This document shows, in pieces, positions 12,915 to 25,600 of a stretch of DNA of 64,000 nt. The stretch lies in contig OZ023210.1 of assembly GCA_963995525.1 (NCBI GenBank), positions 20,520,184-20,584,183 of the forward strand, given 5' to 3'. The position numbers were made by a program, and so were the translations under genes. Numbering within the stretch: position 1 is the stretch's first letter; every line of letters begins with the position of its first letter. This stretch comes from Escarpia spicata (taxonomy: Eukaryota; Annelida; Polychaeta; Sabellida; Siboglinidae). Below the pieces are notes generated by a model, which was not told the origin of the DNA, made no database searches, and saw only the letters and a list, made by a program, of their open reading frames with translations.

Positions 12915-15169
12915 ACGCAATTTCTTGACTAACATGATTTGCAATCTCGGGGTCTTAGCAATAGTCGCGAATTGAAATTTTAATTCTGGTACAAAACGGG
13001 GAGCGCCGAAGACGTGAAAGCGTTCCGAGAAAACACGAAGCCGTCTTGCGGATACCTCAAAGTGCTGCACCCTATCGGACAAAGAACGTCTTGTGTTTAG
13101 TTTGTTTCAATTCGTGTAGGGGGCGAAACCGAACACGTGGGGATGTTGAGGTGTAGATCTGCGTATTACCATCTAGAATAAAATATTTTACTTTACTCTG
13201 TTTAGCTATTTGATCGCAGAATATCAGGCAAAGGTGCTGGTTGAAATAAAAGAATGCGACACAAAAAGAGACACGTACGTATAGTAACCGTATTGGTGTG
13301 TTCGTGGGCCTGTGTGCACATTCTCTTATTATCGTCCATTGGCATGATTATTAGGAAGGTTCGGTACGCAGCCAGTAATGAACCAGTGGATGAGAGTGAT
13401 ATCTCTCCCCCTGGCTTTATATCTCAATAAATAATATGTAGATTTCCAACAGTGACACCATATATATATATAGAGAGAGGGAAAGTAGGGAACAAGCACT
13501 CATCAGTCCTTCAGTAGAATTTGGCGAGTTGCACACACATACCCCCTCCTACTATTGCAATCCAAATAAGTGTACAGGTCGGAATAACAGTATAGGGTGG
13601 TCATGCCTCAGAATTTTAATAAGGGTATAGGGCAGAAATTCCTCAGAATTATAATCAAAGCACACCTTGGACTAATAGTATAAGCCAGTAGTAAGGCAGA
13701 ATTAAGTTGTAATGTGTGTATTTATAATTTTAATTGGTGTCTTTGTCTTGACAATGCAACAACATAATTATATGCAAACAGGAGTTGCCTACTACATCAA
13801 ACAAACAATAATACTGTATATTAAATCAAACGTTGAAACAATACTCTAAACATAACGCTCCATGTAGTTTGTCTCAGTGATTAGTATATATTATATATTA
13901 ACACTAACTGATATGTGTTTAAATCAGCGAATGAAATATATTTATAATTGTTAGTATTACATTAATAGAAACAATGCAAAATTCTGGGGGATACCCTTTC
14001 AGATAATGTAGTTAATTCCGCCAAGCCTGCCACCCTCAAATACATAAATGGAGTGATCCACTATAGCTTGTTAACCATGTAGCTTTGCCGCGTAGCAGTA
14101 AGGGTTGTCTGATGATGTCGCGCCATGTGAATTGGTCGCATTGTAAATTTGCCTGCGAAACGTCATTAATCATGCTTTATCGCTCAGCCCTAGACTGCGA
14201 GATTCACAATTTACTAGCCATAATACTAACATCCTGACCACAACATGATCCCAGTAAAACATAACAAACCTTTATATTTAGCACACAGATTCCCTAAGTG
14301 CTCCTTTTGTTGTGCATACATGTAGTTTTTAAATTTGCTAGTGAAAAGATCGCTATGTGCCATGATTGGTGTGGTGACCGGTGTAAGTAGCGTCGCCGTA
14401 AGAACGAAGAGCACTGTGCGTTCGGCTTTGTCGACTCACTGAAAAAAATAATTTATATATATATATATTTCTCAGAACATTGTATCGGTGATGCAAATAA
14501 ATACATGTAATGCCTAATAAAAACCATATAAGGTGGAACTAACAACAGTAAATAACATTAGACCCAAATATAAAAAACATAGGGTGGAACTGCTAACATT
14601 AAATAAGCGTACACACCCGAATAAGACCGTAGAGGCTGGCAATTTTTGTCCAAATAAATAGCCATACATATACGCTTATTTGGAATGCAATAGTACATGC
14701 CGGTATGACTAAAATGTATGTAGTGTTGGTAACCAAGCAGACTGTTGGTGGCACGTAGGAAGTATGTGTGTGCAGCTCGCCAGATTTCACATATATTGTT
14801 CACATTGGAGTAACAAAATTTGCAACTTTTATCATCGCTTATGGTAACTCGCCTGTTCCATTCGCCACTGTGCCGATACTAAATGCTCGTCCAGATTATC
14901 AGATAAAATGCCTAAATTATGTAACTCCTGGGTTAAATACAGACTCAAAATTTTTAATAATGCTCACACAAACCATATATATACCATCAACAGTCAAACT
15001 ATCTATCAACACATTATATTACATGGTCGTGCGTGGTCATTCGTCAACTTCATGGTCATGCGCCTTTTTTGTAAAACCCTAACATGCCACCAACAGCCCG
15101 CTTGGTTACCAACACTACATACATTTTGGTCATGCGTGGTCATGCACTTTTTAGTCATACTGCCAAAAA
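12915..15169. other. No gene recognised; possible site of PPAN exon 1
   Basis: Only short frames. The GC-richer part around 12,900-13,150 could be a promoter region, but no ATG-bearing exon joining to the PPAN exon at 16516 could be picked out. Confidence 0.4.
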
Positions 15170-15640
15170 GGACACCACCAAGATCGAAGCAGTGCAGTGA
15201 CATGCTGCCAGGTTCTGCCTAGGGAAATTTCAAAACACATCCAGTGTCAATGCCATGCCGACGAGACTGAAATGGCAAACGTTAGAAACAAGAAGGAAGA
15301 TTGCCCGCTTCACAATGTTTTCAAGATCTCAAATGGCCTCATAAACATCTCCAGCCTAAACCTGACACTGTGACAGCACTGGCCAGAAGATCTAGACATC
15401 ACAACAACATTCCAGGTGCCATCCTCCACAACAGACTACAGAAATTTTCATTCTTTCCCAGGACCATTCCAAACTACCTCTATCCATATTGCATTATTCC
15501 CTTCATCTGTCCAAATCCATCTCTTCAGCTGCAAACTATCTTCTCCTTTATATCTTTTGTGTACCAATTCCGATGTGCATCCCCTGCAAATACCAACAGT
15601 GATCTTCAAAATGTTGACGTTGGTTGGTTGACTGGAAGAA
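15170..15640 (+). mobile_element. Decayed LINE RT C-terminal relic
   Basis: Frames on the plus strand pick up AARFCLGKFQNTSSVNAM-like, then KWQTLETRRKIARFTMFSR, LARRSRHHNNIPG and RLQKFSFFPRTIPNY. These follow the order seen at the C-terminus of many LINE RTs, with multiple frameshifts. An apparent 156-residue ORF here is part of it, not a gene. Confidence 0.7.
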
Positions 15641-15644
15641 GAAG

Positions 15645-15800
15645 AACAGTAGTCGAGCGGTTAGAGGCTGGACTCATTCGGAGGAACTGGGGACAGTGGG
15701 GTCCGAATCCTGGTCCCGGCCGGGTGGTGGTTCGGTACTACTATTGGTTCAGCTGCCATGTTGAAACTTAGGCAATTTCATTCACCCTACATTGTCTGTG
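15645..15800 (+). mobile_element. tRNA-derived SINE, probably a second family
   Basis: A-box-like gtcgagcggttagaggctgg at 15,651, B-box-like ggtccgaatcctggtc near 15,699, then a linker and ACTTAGGCAATTTCATTC. Arrangement is that of a SINE head and body; the start follows the LINE relic directly. Confidence 0.5.
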
Positions 15801-16515
15801 TCTTTTGGAAGAGACCCTACAAGCCTTTGGTTCCTTCTGGCTGGTGTCAATGCCAGGGGAAGTAAAACAACTGGAAAAAACTTGTCGTGGACTTAATGAG
15901 CGTAGTCTCATTCTTAAAAAACTACAACAGAAACATCAACAAAATGCTGTTGGTCGTATAATGGAAGAAGAAAGAGAGGGGGGAGGGGGGGTTAAATCAG
16001 TAAATGTCAAGCATGGTGCTGGAACAGTAGAAGCCACCTGGAACAGGAGAATAACCAAGGCAAAGCCATGGGAAACATCAGTGAATCGCCGCAAAAGAAG
16101 CACAACACTAAAAAATAAAGACTAATGGCAATACCTAGAAAGATAAAGAATAATTGAAAACGAACAGCTGGCATCAGTTGCTCTCTGCTAAGTTTGCCTG
16201 AAAACAAACTGGGAGAGTAGAGTAGGTCTAACACTTGGCCCCAGTCTGGCTGTACGCACCCTTAGATAATACTGCACCCTTATATCCATGACAATATGAC
16301 AAGGGAATGCTGTACGAAAGAACTGTCACATGGGTGATTATATTTTTATGTATCAAATACTGGATCATGGCAGTGATGAAACATTAAACAGAATTATTAT
16401 TCACTGCTTAGTCCAAAATAACTTGTCGTCGCATTTCTTAGTTGAGTGAACACTAGGTAGCAAGGCATGGGCTGATATTATTGAAACTTGTGTGTAATGT
16501 GGTCAAATTGTTTAG
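15801..16515. other. Unassigned sequence before the first PPAN exon found
   Basis: Contains a 106-codon plus-strand frame (15805-16125, Lys/Arg-rich, low complexity) and an AT-rich stretch ending in the PPAN acceptor. Position after LINE and SINE relics suggests repeat-derived DNA. Confidence 0.4.
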
Positions 16516-16689
16516 GGTCGTTCTGCAAAGCATGCTCGACAGAGTGAGGCTGCAGCGAAACAAGAGGATCCGTACAAGAAAAGTCCTCACTCGTTTGTTT
16601 TTCACCGGGGCAACGTCGGTAAGATCATTGGCGACCTTGTGATGGACATGCGTCGCGTGATGGAACCGTTCACCGCCTCGTCTCTCAAG
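16516..16689 (+). CDS. PPAN: PPAN exon 2 (first exon identified)
   Basis: Follows the acceptor TTGTTTAG and ends at donor GTATGG; 58 codons beginning GRSAKHARQSEAAAKQED. It holds the start of the Brix domain (PHSFVFHRGNVGKIIGDL, MRRVMEPFTASSLK). The codon before the acceptor is TAG in this frame, so translation cannot start here. Confidence 0.92.
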
Positions 16690-19600
16690 GTATGGCACTC
16701 TTCATGGCCGCTTGGTCACAACTCTTTCATGTCAGCTTTAGCAAGAACAATTATAGAATAAAAGTTTGTGTGTCGGCCATTTAATTTACATCTTAGATCA
16801 CTCGAAAAGAATGTGCGTTAAGTTGAAGCATTTTCACTGCTTTCTCTTTCATTTGTGTAGTTGTACTGTGGAATCTAATTTAGTTACTGGGCATATATTC
16901 TGTGCGGAATGATATTCCAGTAATTCCACGTGTCATTAACTTAAGAAGGGTTTATTTCATCCAAATTAATCCAGTGTTCTGGTGATTTACGATCGTCTGT
17001 AAGATGAACTGTAACACTTGTAACTGTAACACTTGTAACTGTTGTTTTGTTTACAAAATGTTTGTGGTATACAACCAGTTTGCTGTAAGACATTAAGCAT
17101 TATGTTCTACATATATAACCATGGCATTTTGTGCGCTAATTCATCGCTGCACACGTTTACACTAGTATCTCCCAAAACATTTATTTTAATGGCACACTTG
17201 CAACACACACTACATAGGATTTATTTAAATTTGAATCAGAATTTGTGTCAGCATGACCATTTCATTTGTCTCAAAAATATGAATTTCATTAGTTAGGTAC
17301 AGAATGTTAGATTCTAAATGTTGTTTATGACATGTTAGATTTACACCTACTTGCTTGTTTCCTAGATTAATATTTTAAACAACTAGTTAACAAGAATTAA
17401 ATCTGACTTCCAGCAGATTTTTAACTGCCAAACTATGTTGCATGCTATAATATTTGTGCTTAATGTGACTCAACAGATGCGAAGGAAGAATGTCCTGAAG
17501 GACTTTGTGAGTGTTGCTGGCCCATTGAACGTGTCACATTTCGTTGTGTTCACGAAGAAAGAAGCCGCCATAAACATGCGTCTCATCCGTCTGCCACGCG
17601 GACCGACAATGACATTCAAGGTGACAGAAATACCATAAAATGTCTGTTAGGCTGCTGGCTAATATCTAATATTATCAGGTACCAGTCCCTTAACCAGTGA
17701 TAATTGTTTGTCAGTTTTGAATTAATCAAAAGTGTTTCACTTATCAGGCAAACAGCTTGTGTGGAAGCCATTCATATCAATCACTGCCAGTATTGGACAG
17801 TTTAGTTTTTTCAATGACAAACCGGTGTAATTTGAGCCATTTGTTTAACTAATACTGATCCATTCTTTGTTTTACTATCAATTGTGCCAATTATATTGAT
17901 TAATGTGGACCCCCATATTTGGAAAAATTAGTTAATCTAGTGGCCAGCTGGCCCCATCTAAATTCAACCAGTCTTATCAGTTGTAACTACCTGTCTTGGC
18001 CAGTTATCTCTCAATCTTGAAAACGGGCAGACTGGTTTCTGGCTAAGCTCCTGTCAGGTACTTTCTATCCTGTACAAATAATTTATTAATCTTAAAAGTA
18101 TCTTGTGTGATTTTAAATGTTCTGTAAATTTGCCTGTTTTTTCTCTACTCCATTATTACTGAATCCGCTTTCCCGTTAAAATGTTGCATGTGAGATAGTT
18201 TCATTATTTAGTTTCAATTAAAAGTATTGTTTTGCACTACATCTGGAAATATAGATTTAACAGGAAAATGTATGAAATGCTGTATAAGTTGAATGTATAA
18301 AAACAAGTTTCCCATGTTAGTGTGTGAGGGGAAGAGCAGGGGAGAGGGAGAGGTTTGTTCTTTTTTAGTGCAGTTTTACATGTCAGCCCAGCATACCTAT
18401 TTCATATATACCTGTCACTGTAGGAAGCATTAAACCACAATGCAGGTGCTACATGATATGTAGACTTTCAAGTTAGTCATTCACGGGATTCCACCATTCC
18501 ATTTATGTACAACTGATTGAACTGGGGAATGTGAAGTGAATTAAATTTCACTGACTTACAACAGCACTCACTTTTATTGATACTAAGGTGCAAGCTAACT
18601 TAGGTTGATAAAATGGTAGACAAGTATTGACAACTGATTGGTGGTTTTTGCCAGGTACATAGTTTTGCCCTGTTGAGGGATGTGGTTGGCACCCTAAAGC
18701 GCCCTAATATGGAGGCGCGACAGTTCAAGCACCACCCACTGCTGGTGATGAATGGTTTCAGTGGGGATGGCATGCACCTGAAGCTCATGACAACCATGTT
18801 CCAGAACCTCTTTCCCTCAATCAACGTCAACACAGTGAGTACAGAAGGTATTTCTGTTGTTTTTGTAACTGCTAACCATTAAATGTGATTGGGATGAACA
18901 GTAGAAGAACTGGGCTGACCTGGGGCACAGCAGCGAGGAGAGCCCAAGACAGAGTGGTCTGGCGAGATCTTGTGCGAGTCTTATACGCCACTTGTCACGG
19001 AGAGGATAAGTAAATAAGCAATGTGATTGTGAGGAAATATTATAAAACGGTCATCAGGATTTGGCACACATTTTTATCAAATGTACAGAATAGAAAAATT
19101 CATCACTAAAATACTCAATAATTTTTTTGAATAAGCAAGTAGTCCTGCTTATTGTATCTATTATTGAAATTGTGTTATTGAAATGAAAAAGTAATTGATT
19201 TTATATTCACTGAGTTCACTGCAGGTTAAATTTTTAAAACTGTAAAACTACTAAAACATGTTATTCAGCTTTGACCTTTCAAAATAACCAGATATCAGTT
19301 AATAAAGATGGGTGTCGGAATACATTGGAGTGATGGACGATTTGATATCGTACAAAATTTGAGTGTAATACTTATTTGATTGAAATGCATACCGAACAAC
19401 AAAAACATTTTACTTGAAATGACAACATTGGCACTTGGTCATTCAAAAAGTCACCTAGTTGATTATTATGAATAATTGCCTACATTTTAGCACAATAATG
19501 TGAAATTTGATGTCAGCTTGATTTCTATATTGTATTATGTATCAAAATATGTTTTTATAAACCTGTTTTTTAAAACCCAATTAAAGGTCATCAAAAAAAG

Positions 19601-22600
19601 TTACATGCGTCAGACTTGCACTCACAGTTACCGACGGTGGTGATATATATCTGAATACTCAATAGTGACATCTAATGTGATCTGATAACAGCATTGCTTC
19701 TTGTACACCAATAAAACCATGGGTTCTATTATGTAAAATGTCAGTGTTCCCCAGTATCCCAATCTGCCAGAGTTCTGCACTAAGTCCCAGTAACTGCACT
19801 ACGTGACCTTGCCCTCATTGTTTTAGCAAAGACTTACATGTATTACAATGTAAGCACACGGCCTGTCTGAGACATTGGCCTGTTTTTTAACATTATAGGT
19901 TTTTTATGATTAAAAAAACGGATAAACTTGTCTTGTTTATTGAGTCCATTAGTCATACATCATTGCCATTATTTGGTGTCCGGTCGTCAAGGTGATCAGC
20001 CATCTTGGCTATACACTGTTGAATATTGTGTGTTGTTTACCATGGAAACAAAATGATGCGGCAGTATTTTGATGGATAGTGCAGCCCTGCCTACCATTCC
20101 GGATTGTCCGGAATCATTCCGGAAATACACCTAAAATTACGGTATTACGGCGAGGGATGAAAATATTACAGATACTTTCGTTGTCACAATGATCGTCAAT
20201 CACTTCTGTGCTCCTCAAAGTTAGCTTCACTTCATTCAACAGGTGGCAGCATATATACGCTGCTTGTTGTGATATAGTTTTTCATTCGCTGTTTCTGATC
20301 GTAATCTGACCAATAGGAAACGGCGTTGCCACAAATTCGCATTCATGGCACTCAAACAAAACGAAGTCACGACTCACGCGGCACAAAATGCTGGCGGGGA
20401 TTGAAACAGCAAGAAGAAACGTGTACTGCAAAGAAGAAACGTGTACTGCAAACGTTTATAACAGCATGCACACAGACATGACCCGTATTGTCAAGTTTAA
20501 AGAAGGGGGTCGACTTTACATACTGCCGGATATGCGAAATTTATTTTCCTATTTCACATGGTCATGACTCATGCCATGGTCACTGGTGGCCGGGATAACT
20601 GCAGGTACTGACTATGTCGTTAGACTAGTACTAGTGACAGAGTAGTGGGTGTTGTACTTGTAGTGTTAGGCCAACTGACTGTAGTAAGACTAAGTTAGTG
20701 TATTTATTGAGTTTAGTGTATCATTTACAGCCTATAATACAGGGATAGGCTTGTATACTAGAGTTGAGTAGACTAGACAATGTCGATGACTAGCGTAACG
20801 TAGTGGTTTTGCCGTCCCCTGGCATGACTTTGATCTAGTCAAGCTACTATACCGTGTGGTCTATAGCCTGGCCCTAGCCCTAGGTATACCGGCTACTAAT
20901 ATTAATCTTAATTACACCACAAATAGATAATGACGTGACGCATTGTTATAATTTGTCAAGTTTTTGTAGTCAGCATGCTGTTTTTGAAATTTACATAAAA
21001 TTAGAATGTGTATAGACTCATTTACATTATAATTACGCTTCTTCACGTTTGATTTCCATCAGTGCTGGTTATGAACATCTACCTTACCTTGTTAACTGAA
21101 CGCTTCAAAACACCTCATAGTTTATTAGAACAAATTCTGTTTTGGGTGCAACTATCGTCATTGTCACAGTATTAAAGTATTACTGACAGTGGTGTTCTTT
21201 TCGTGACAATATCTGACACGGTTCTGAACTATTACTGACAGCAAGCCTATATTCCTGAAAATCAGTGTAAATGGGAAGATGGATTACTGACAGGGAGATT
21301 TGGGGGTTGGCAGGTCTGATAGTGACATCTCTAACGCCTGACAGTAATATACAAGTTCTTAAGGTGACCGGCCAAAGATGTCCAGCTAAAAAACTAGTTG
21401 ACTGTCTCCCTCGTTTGATACAATAGATGCTGATGTGCCCTCTCGAATTTTGTTTTGTATAGGCCGGATGTCACTCTATCGCTAATGGACTCAATAGACA
21501 CCAGTCAACTGAAATTGCAACATTGCAATTGATGATGGTGATAATGCATGTGTGCAGATGACTGAACAGGCCAATTTGCAATGTGCAGATTCAGCCGCAC
21601 ACATAACGTACATACACACACCCGGGATGGATCCTGGGGAGCACAAAAACCTCCACTGGCGGCCGAAGCAAATGATGTAGAAAATGTTTTGCCATCATAA
21701 CTTCACCTTCTCCACTGTCTCGGCTCAACTGGACATCCGGGGGGGGGGGGGTGCTGTTGAAAATTGTTCGCCGCCAGAACTTCAGCTTTATTGTAACCTG
21801 AATGGGGCACATTTCCAAGGGGGGTCTAGGGGGGCATGGTCACGTGGGCCAATTCAAAAAGATCTACGGACACACAAAATTACAAAGGTGTAGGGGGCTG
21901 GATCTGCCTATGCACACACAGTAACAGTTTTAAGCTCACCAGGAACCTCCAATTGCACCCTCCCCAACACTCACCAAAAACACATTAAGGTTCTCAGAAA
22001 ACCTTGATTTGCACCCCCTGAGGCTCGCCAAAAAACCCCACATTCAGGCTCAGTTTTACCAGGGGGCAGAACCATGTCTACCCCCCAGGTACATTCCAAG
22101 GGGCAGCTGTCTCCCTGCACCCATGACTACAGCAGCAGTTGCAGCTGTTGCCATTTGTCAGCTTCTGAAACTGTATGTGTTATTTTTAAGTGCTCTGGAC
22201 TAATCCTGCAGATAGATCTCACTCGCTGATAACCTTGGTGTAATCCCTCTAAATAATGCACCGAGTGCTTTTTGGGGTGATTAACAACAGAAACCAGCAC
22301 AGATATTTTGCAACCTGTGTATTATGGTTATTTATGTATTTACTGCATGTCATTTAGCACCGCAGTTTTGCATCTTGCACTGAGACATATTTGTTTCTTC
22401 CTTGAACTGGCTCATCCACAAGGTGCTAGAGAGGTGAACAAGCTGGACCAAACATTTGTGCACAAGAGAACATTGTCGCGTACTACGATCTGCCAGTGCT
22501 GGTTTCTTAAACCATAGGATGGTGGTTGTAACCTCAACATCGGGTTCTCTTTGACAGGTGAAGCTGAATGACATAAGAAGATGTGTTCTTCTGAACTACA

Positions 22601-25600
22601 ACGCTGACACAAAGACAATCGACTTCAGGCACTAGTAAGTCACTCCAGGCACTAGTAAGTCACCTCAGACACTAGTGAGTCATCTCAGACACACTTCAGA
22701 TACTAGAAAGTCATTTTGGATGCTAGTAAGTTATTTTGGACACTAGTAAGTAACTTTAAAATTCAAACACTTGTGAGTCTCTTCGGTCACTGATGAGTTT
22801 CTTGAAACATTAATGAGTGTCTTCAGACACTAATAAGTCACTTTAAATAATAGAAAGTCACTTCAGACACAGCGAGTCATTGATATATTACTTCAGGCAA
22901 TTATAAGTCTCTTCAGGTACCACAGATTTGCTTCATGCACGAGTCAGTCATTTCAGGCATATCTCAGTCACACCAGATGCTTGCTGCTTTTGATTTTTGA
23001 CAGTGGTCAGTCACTTCAGACACTCAGTAATGTCGAAAAACACAGAACATTTTGTGTTGCATATTACACAAGGTTTGTTGTAAATTATTATGTTAAAGGG
23101 AGATACGCCAAACTGCTCAAATCAGAATCCTGTTTAATAGTTTCTGACTTGATTTCTTGAGGTTAGTAATTATCATATAATCTTGTGCCGTGTTGTTATT
23201 GATTCATTGTCTTTTCCAGCAACATCCGGGCTGTTCCAGTTGGCATGAGCCGAGGTGTTAAGAAGGTAGTCCGCGGCAAGATCCCAGATCTAGGTCACTA
23301 CGATGACATCAGCGAATATCTGATAAAGTATGTATCACAAAAAACGTTGTTGCTGATTGGCTCTTTTTCTGTACAGTAGAATCCCTCTGACCATCACCTT
23401 AGAAATGTGATTTCTTTTTTATTTATCAGTCCCTAAATTGTTGATATTTATTTTGAATAGATATAACCATATCATGATTATGACCATTCATTCCTGTCTG
23501 TCGTAAACTTGTATTTTGAAATGTATGTATGACTAAAGTTCTAACAAGTTGAAGGTAAAAAGCAGCTTTTTAGTGATATTTTGTACTGTCTAAAAATAAC
23601 AAACATGAACATTTGCTATTGCAAAGTACAAAAACAGAAGGGTGTTGATATTGTGATAATGTTTTTCTTCACTGTTTGAGGTGGTGTCATAATTAAATGT
23701 TGACATGTTTATGTGTGGTCAGGGGTGGTAATCTGTCGGAGAGTGAGGCAGAGTTAGACGGACCTCACAACGAGATAGAACTACCTCAGACCCTGGCCGG
23801 GCGAGGAAACATGAAGACAGCCAAGAGCGCCATCAGGTGGGTGATTGCTACACTACATGTCAGGGGTCTTCATTTCTGGGTTCAGTTATGTGTAGAGTGT
23901 TGTTACTCAGATGTTCTTTTAACTTTGTTAGCATGTAGTTGATCCATCACCACAACATAAATATAATTGCATCCACACCCATTTTAAGATGAAGGCCAAA
24001 ATGGAGTCAGTGGGTCGGATTTTGATGGCAGCTACAAAATTATTATATAAACTATTCTGTAAATATATTTTGTTGAGAACTGTCTAGATGTATTCAAACA
24101 ATTCTTTTGAAGTAGAATGTCTTCAGCCAAGCACATGCCTTTAGTATTTTACACAATTGCTTTGTTTGTAAGTTAAAATTATGTAATGTTTAAAATAAGT
24201 TGGCACCATATGTATGTTATGATATCAAATGATAACTTGTATTTATTACTGATAACTTGTATTACTATACATAGCATGCAGTATATGTGTTGTTATGTTT
24301 ATGAAATGTTGGATAGCAGGCCATGGCTAAATTAAAAGGTACGTTCTTATATAACGCGATATCCAGTTCTTAGGGGTGCTTAAAGTGTTTATGCTTAACT
24401 CCCTGGCAGACCTGATCAGTCGAACACCATTTTGAATTCTCTGGAAATTCTGGCCACAAAAGTGTTTCTTTATGACAAAAACATAAAGCAAAGATTTAAA
24501 GGTGACCACTGTATGCAGGAATGTTTGATTTGTGAGGTGTCGTGCAGCAATAATGCAATTCATGTATATAACCGTTATCGACATTGGCGGCAAATGTAAA
24601 GCTTCATGGAAGTCACGCGCACAATTTTGATTGTGATGTAGGCAAACCACGACAGAGGATGTTAATTGATGGAATGAGAGTATTGTTGGGCGTGTTCCAG
24701 ATTGACAGAGATCGGACCGCGGATGAGTCTACAGCTGGTGAAGATCGAAGAGGGGATGGGGGAAGGAGACATCCTGTACCACGAGTACGTCAAGAAGACA
24801 GAGGAGGAGGTTGCTGCGATACAAGAGATGAGGAGAAAGAAACAGTGAGTGGAAAGTTGTAGTGTGTCTATAGGGAGGGTAAAGCAATTCTTTGAGAATT
24901 TTAATCTGTTTATAATGCACACAGTTATTCATTAATCCAGTTAATATGACTACTGTGTGTAATTCTATGCATTATTTTATTAAAATTATGTTTTATTGAC
25001 CACAAATGACCACAACAATATATCGATAACTCTGCATACATGCAGTTTGCGCCAGTATTCACAATTATTTACCGATTATGTTGTGCTTGTAGGATCACAA
25101 TTATGCATAAAATGCAGTAAATTAAAAATGTATTATTATCTTACAAGGAATTGCTTACCTGTTTATATGTCCACTTATAGTATATGCCTATGGTCTAGGG
25201 TATGGAGGGAGGGTAAATACCTGTTTATATGTCCACGGGCTAGGGTATGGGGAGACTAGTCAGGGAGGGTAAATACCTGTTTATATGTCCACGGGCTAGG
25301 GCATGGGGAGACCATTCAGGGAAGGTAAATACCTGTTTATATGTCCACGGGTTAGGGGTATTTAGGGCATAGGGTGACCACTCAGGAAGGGTAAATACCT
25401 GTTTATATGCCCACGGGCTAGAGTATAGGGAGACCAGTCAGGGAGTGTAAATACCTGTTTATATATCCATGGGCTAGGGCATAAGGTGACCAGTCAGGGA
25501 GGATAAATACCTGTTTATATGTCCACGGGTTAGGGGCATTTAGGGCATAGGGAGACCAGTCAGGGAGGGTAAATGCCTGTTTATATGTCTCTGCAATAGG

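Noticed and set aside
15301..15771. 156-codon plus-strand ORF as a host gene
   Set aside because: It shares the order of motifs found at LINE RT C-termini and runs into a SINE; a chance open stretch in repeat relics.
16007..16234. 75-codon minus-strand hydrophobic ORF
   Set aside because: No homology recognised, no splice context, and it overlaps probable repeat-derived DNA.
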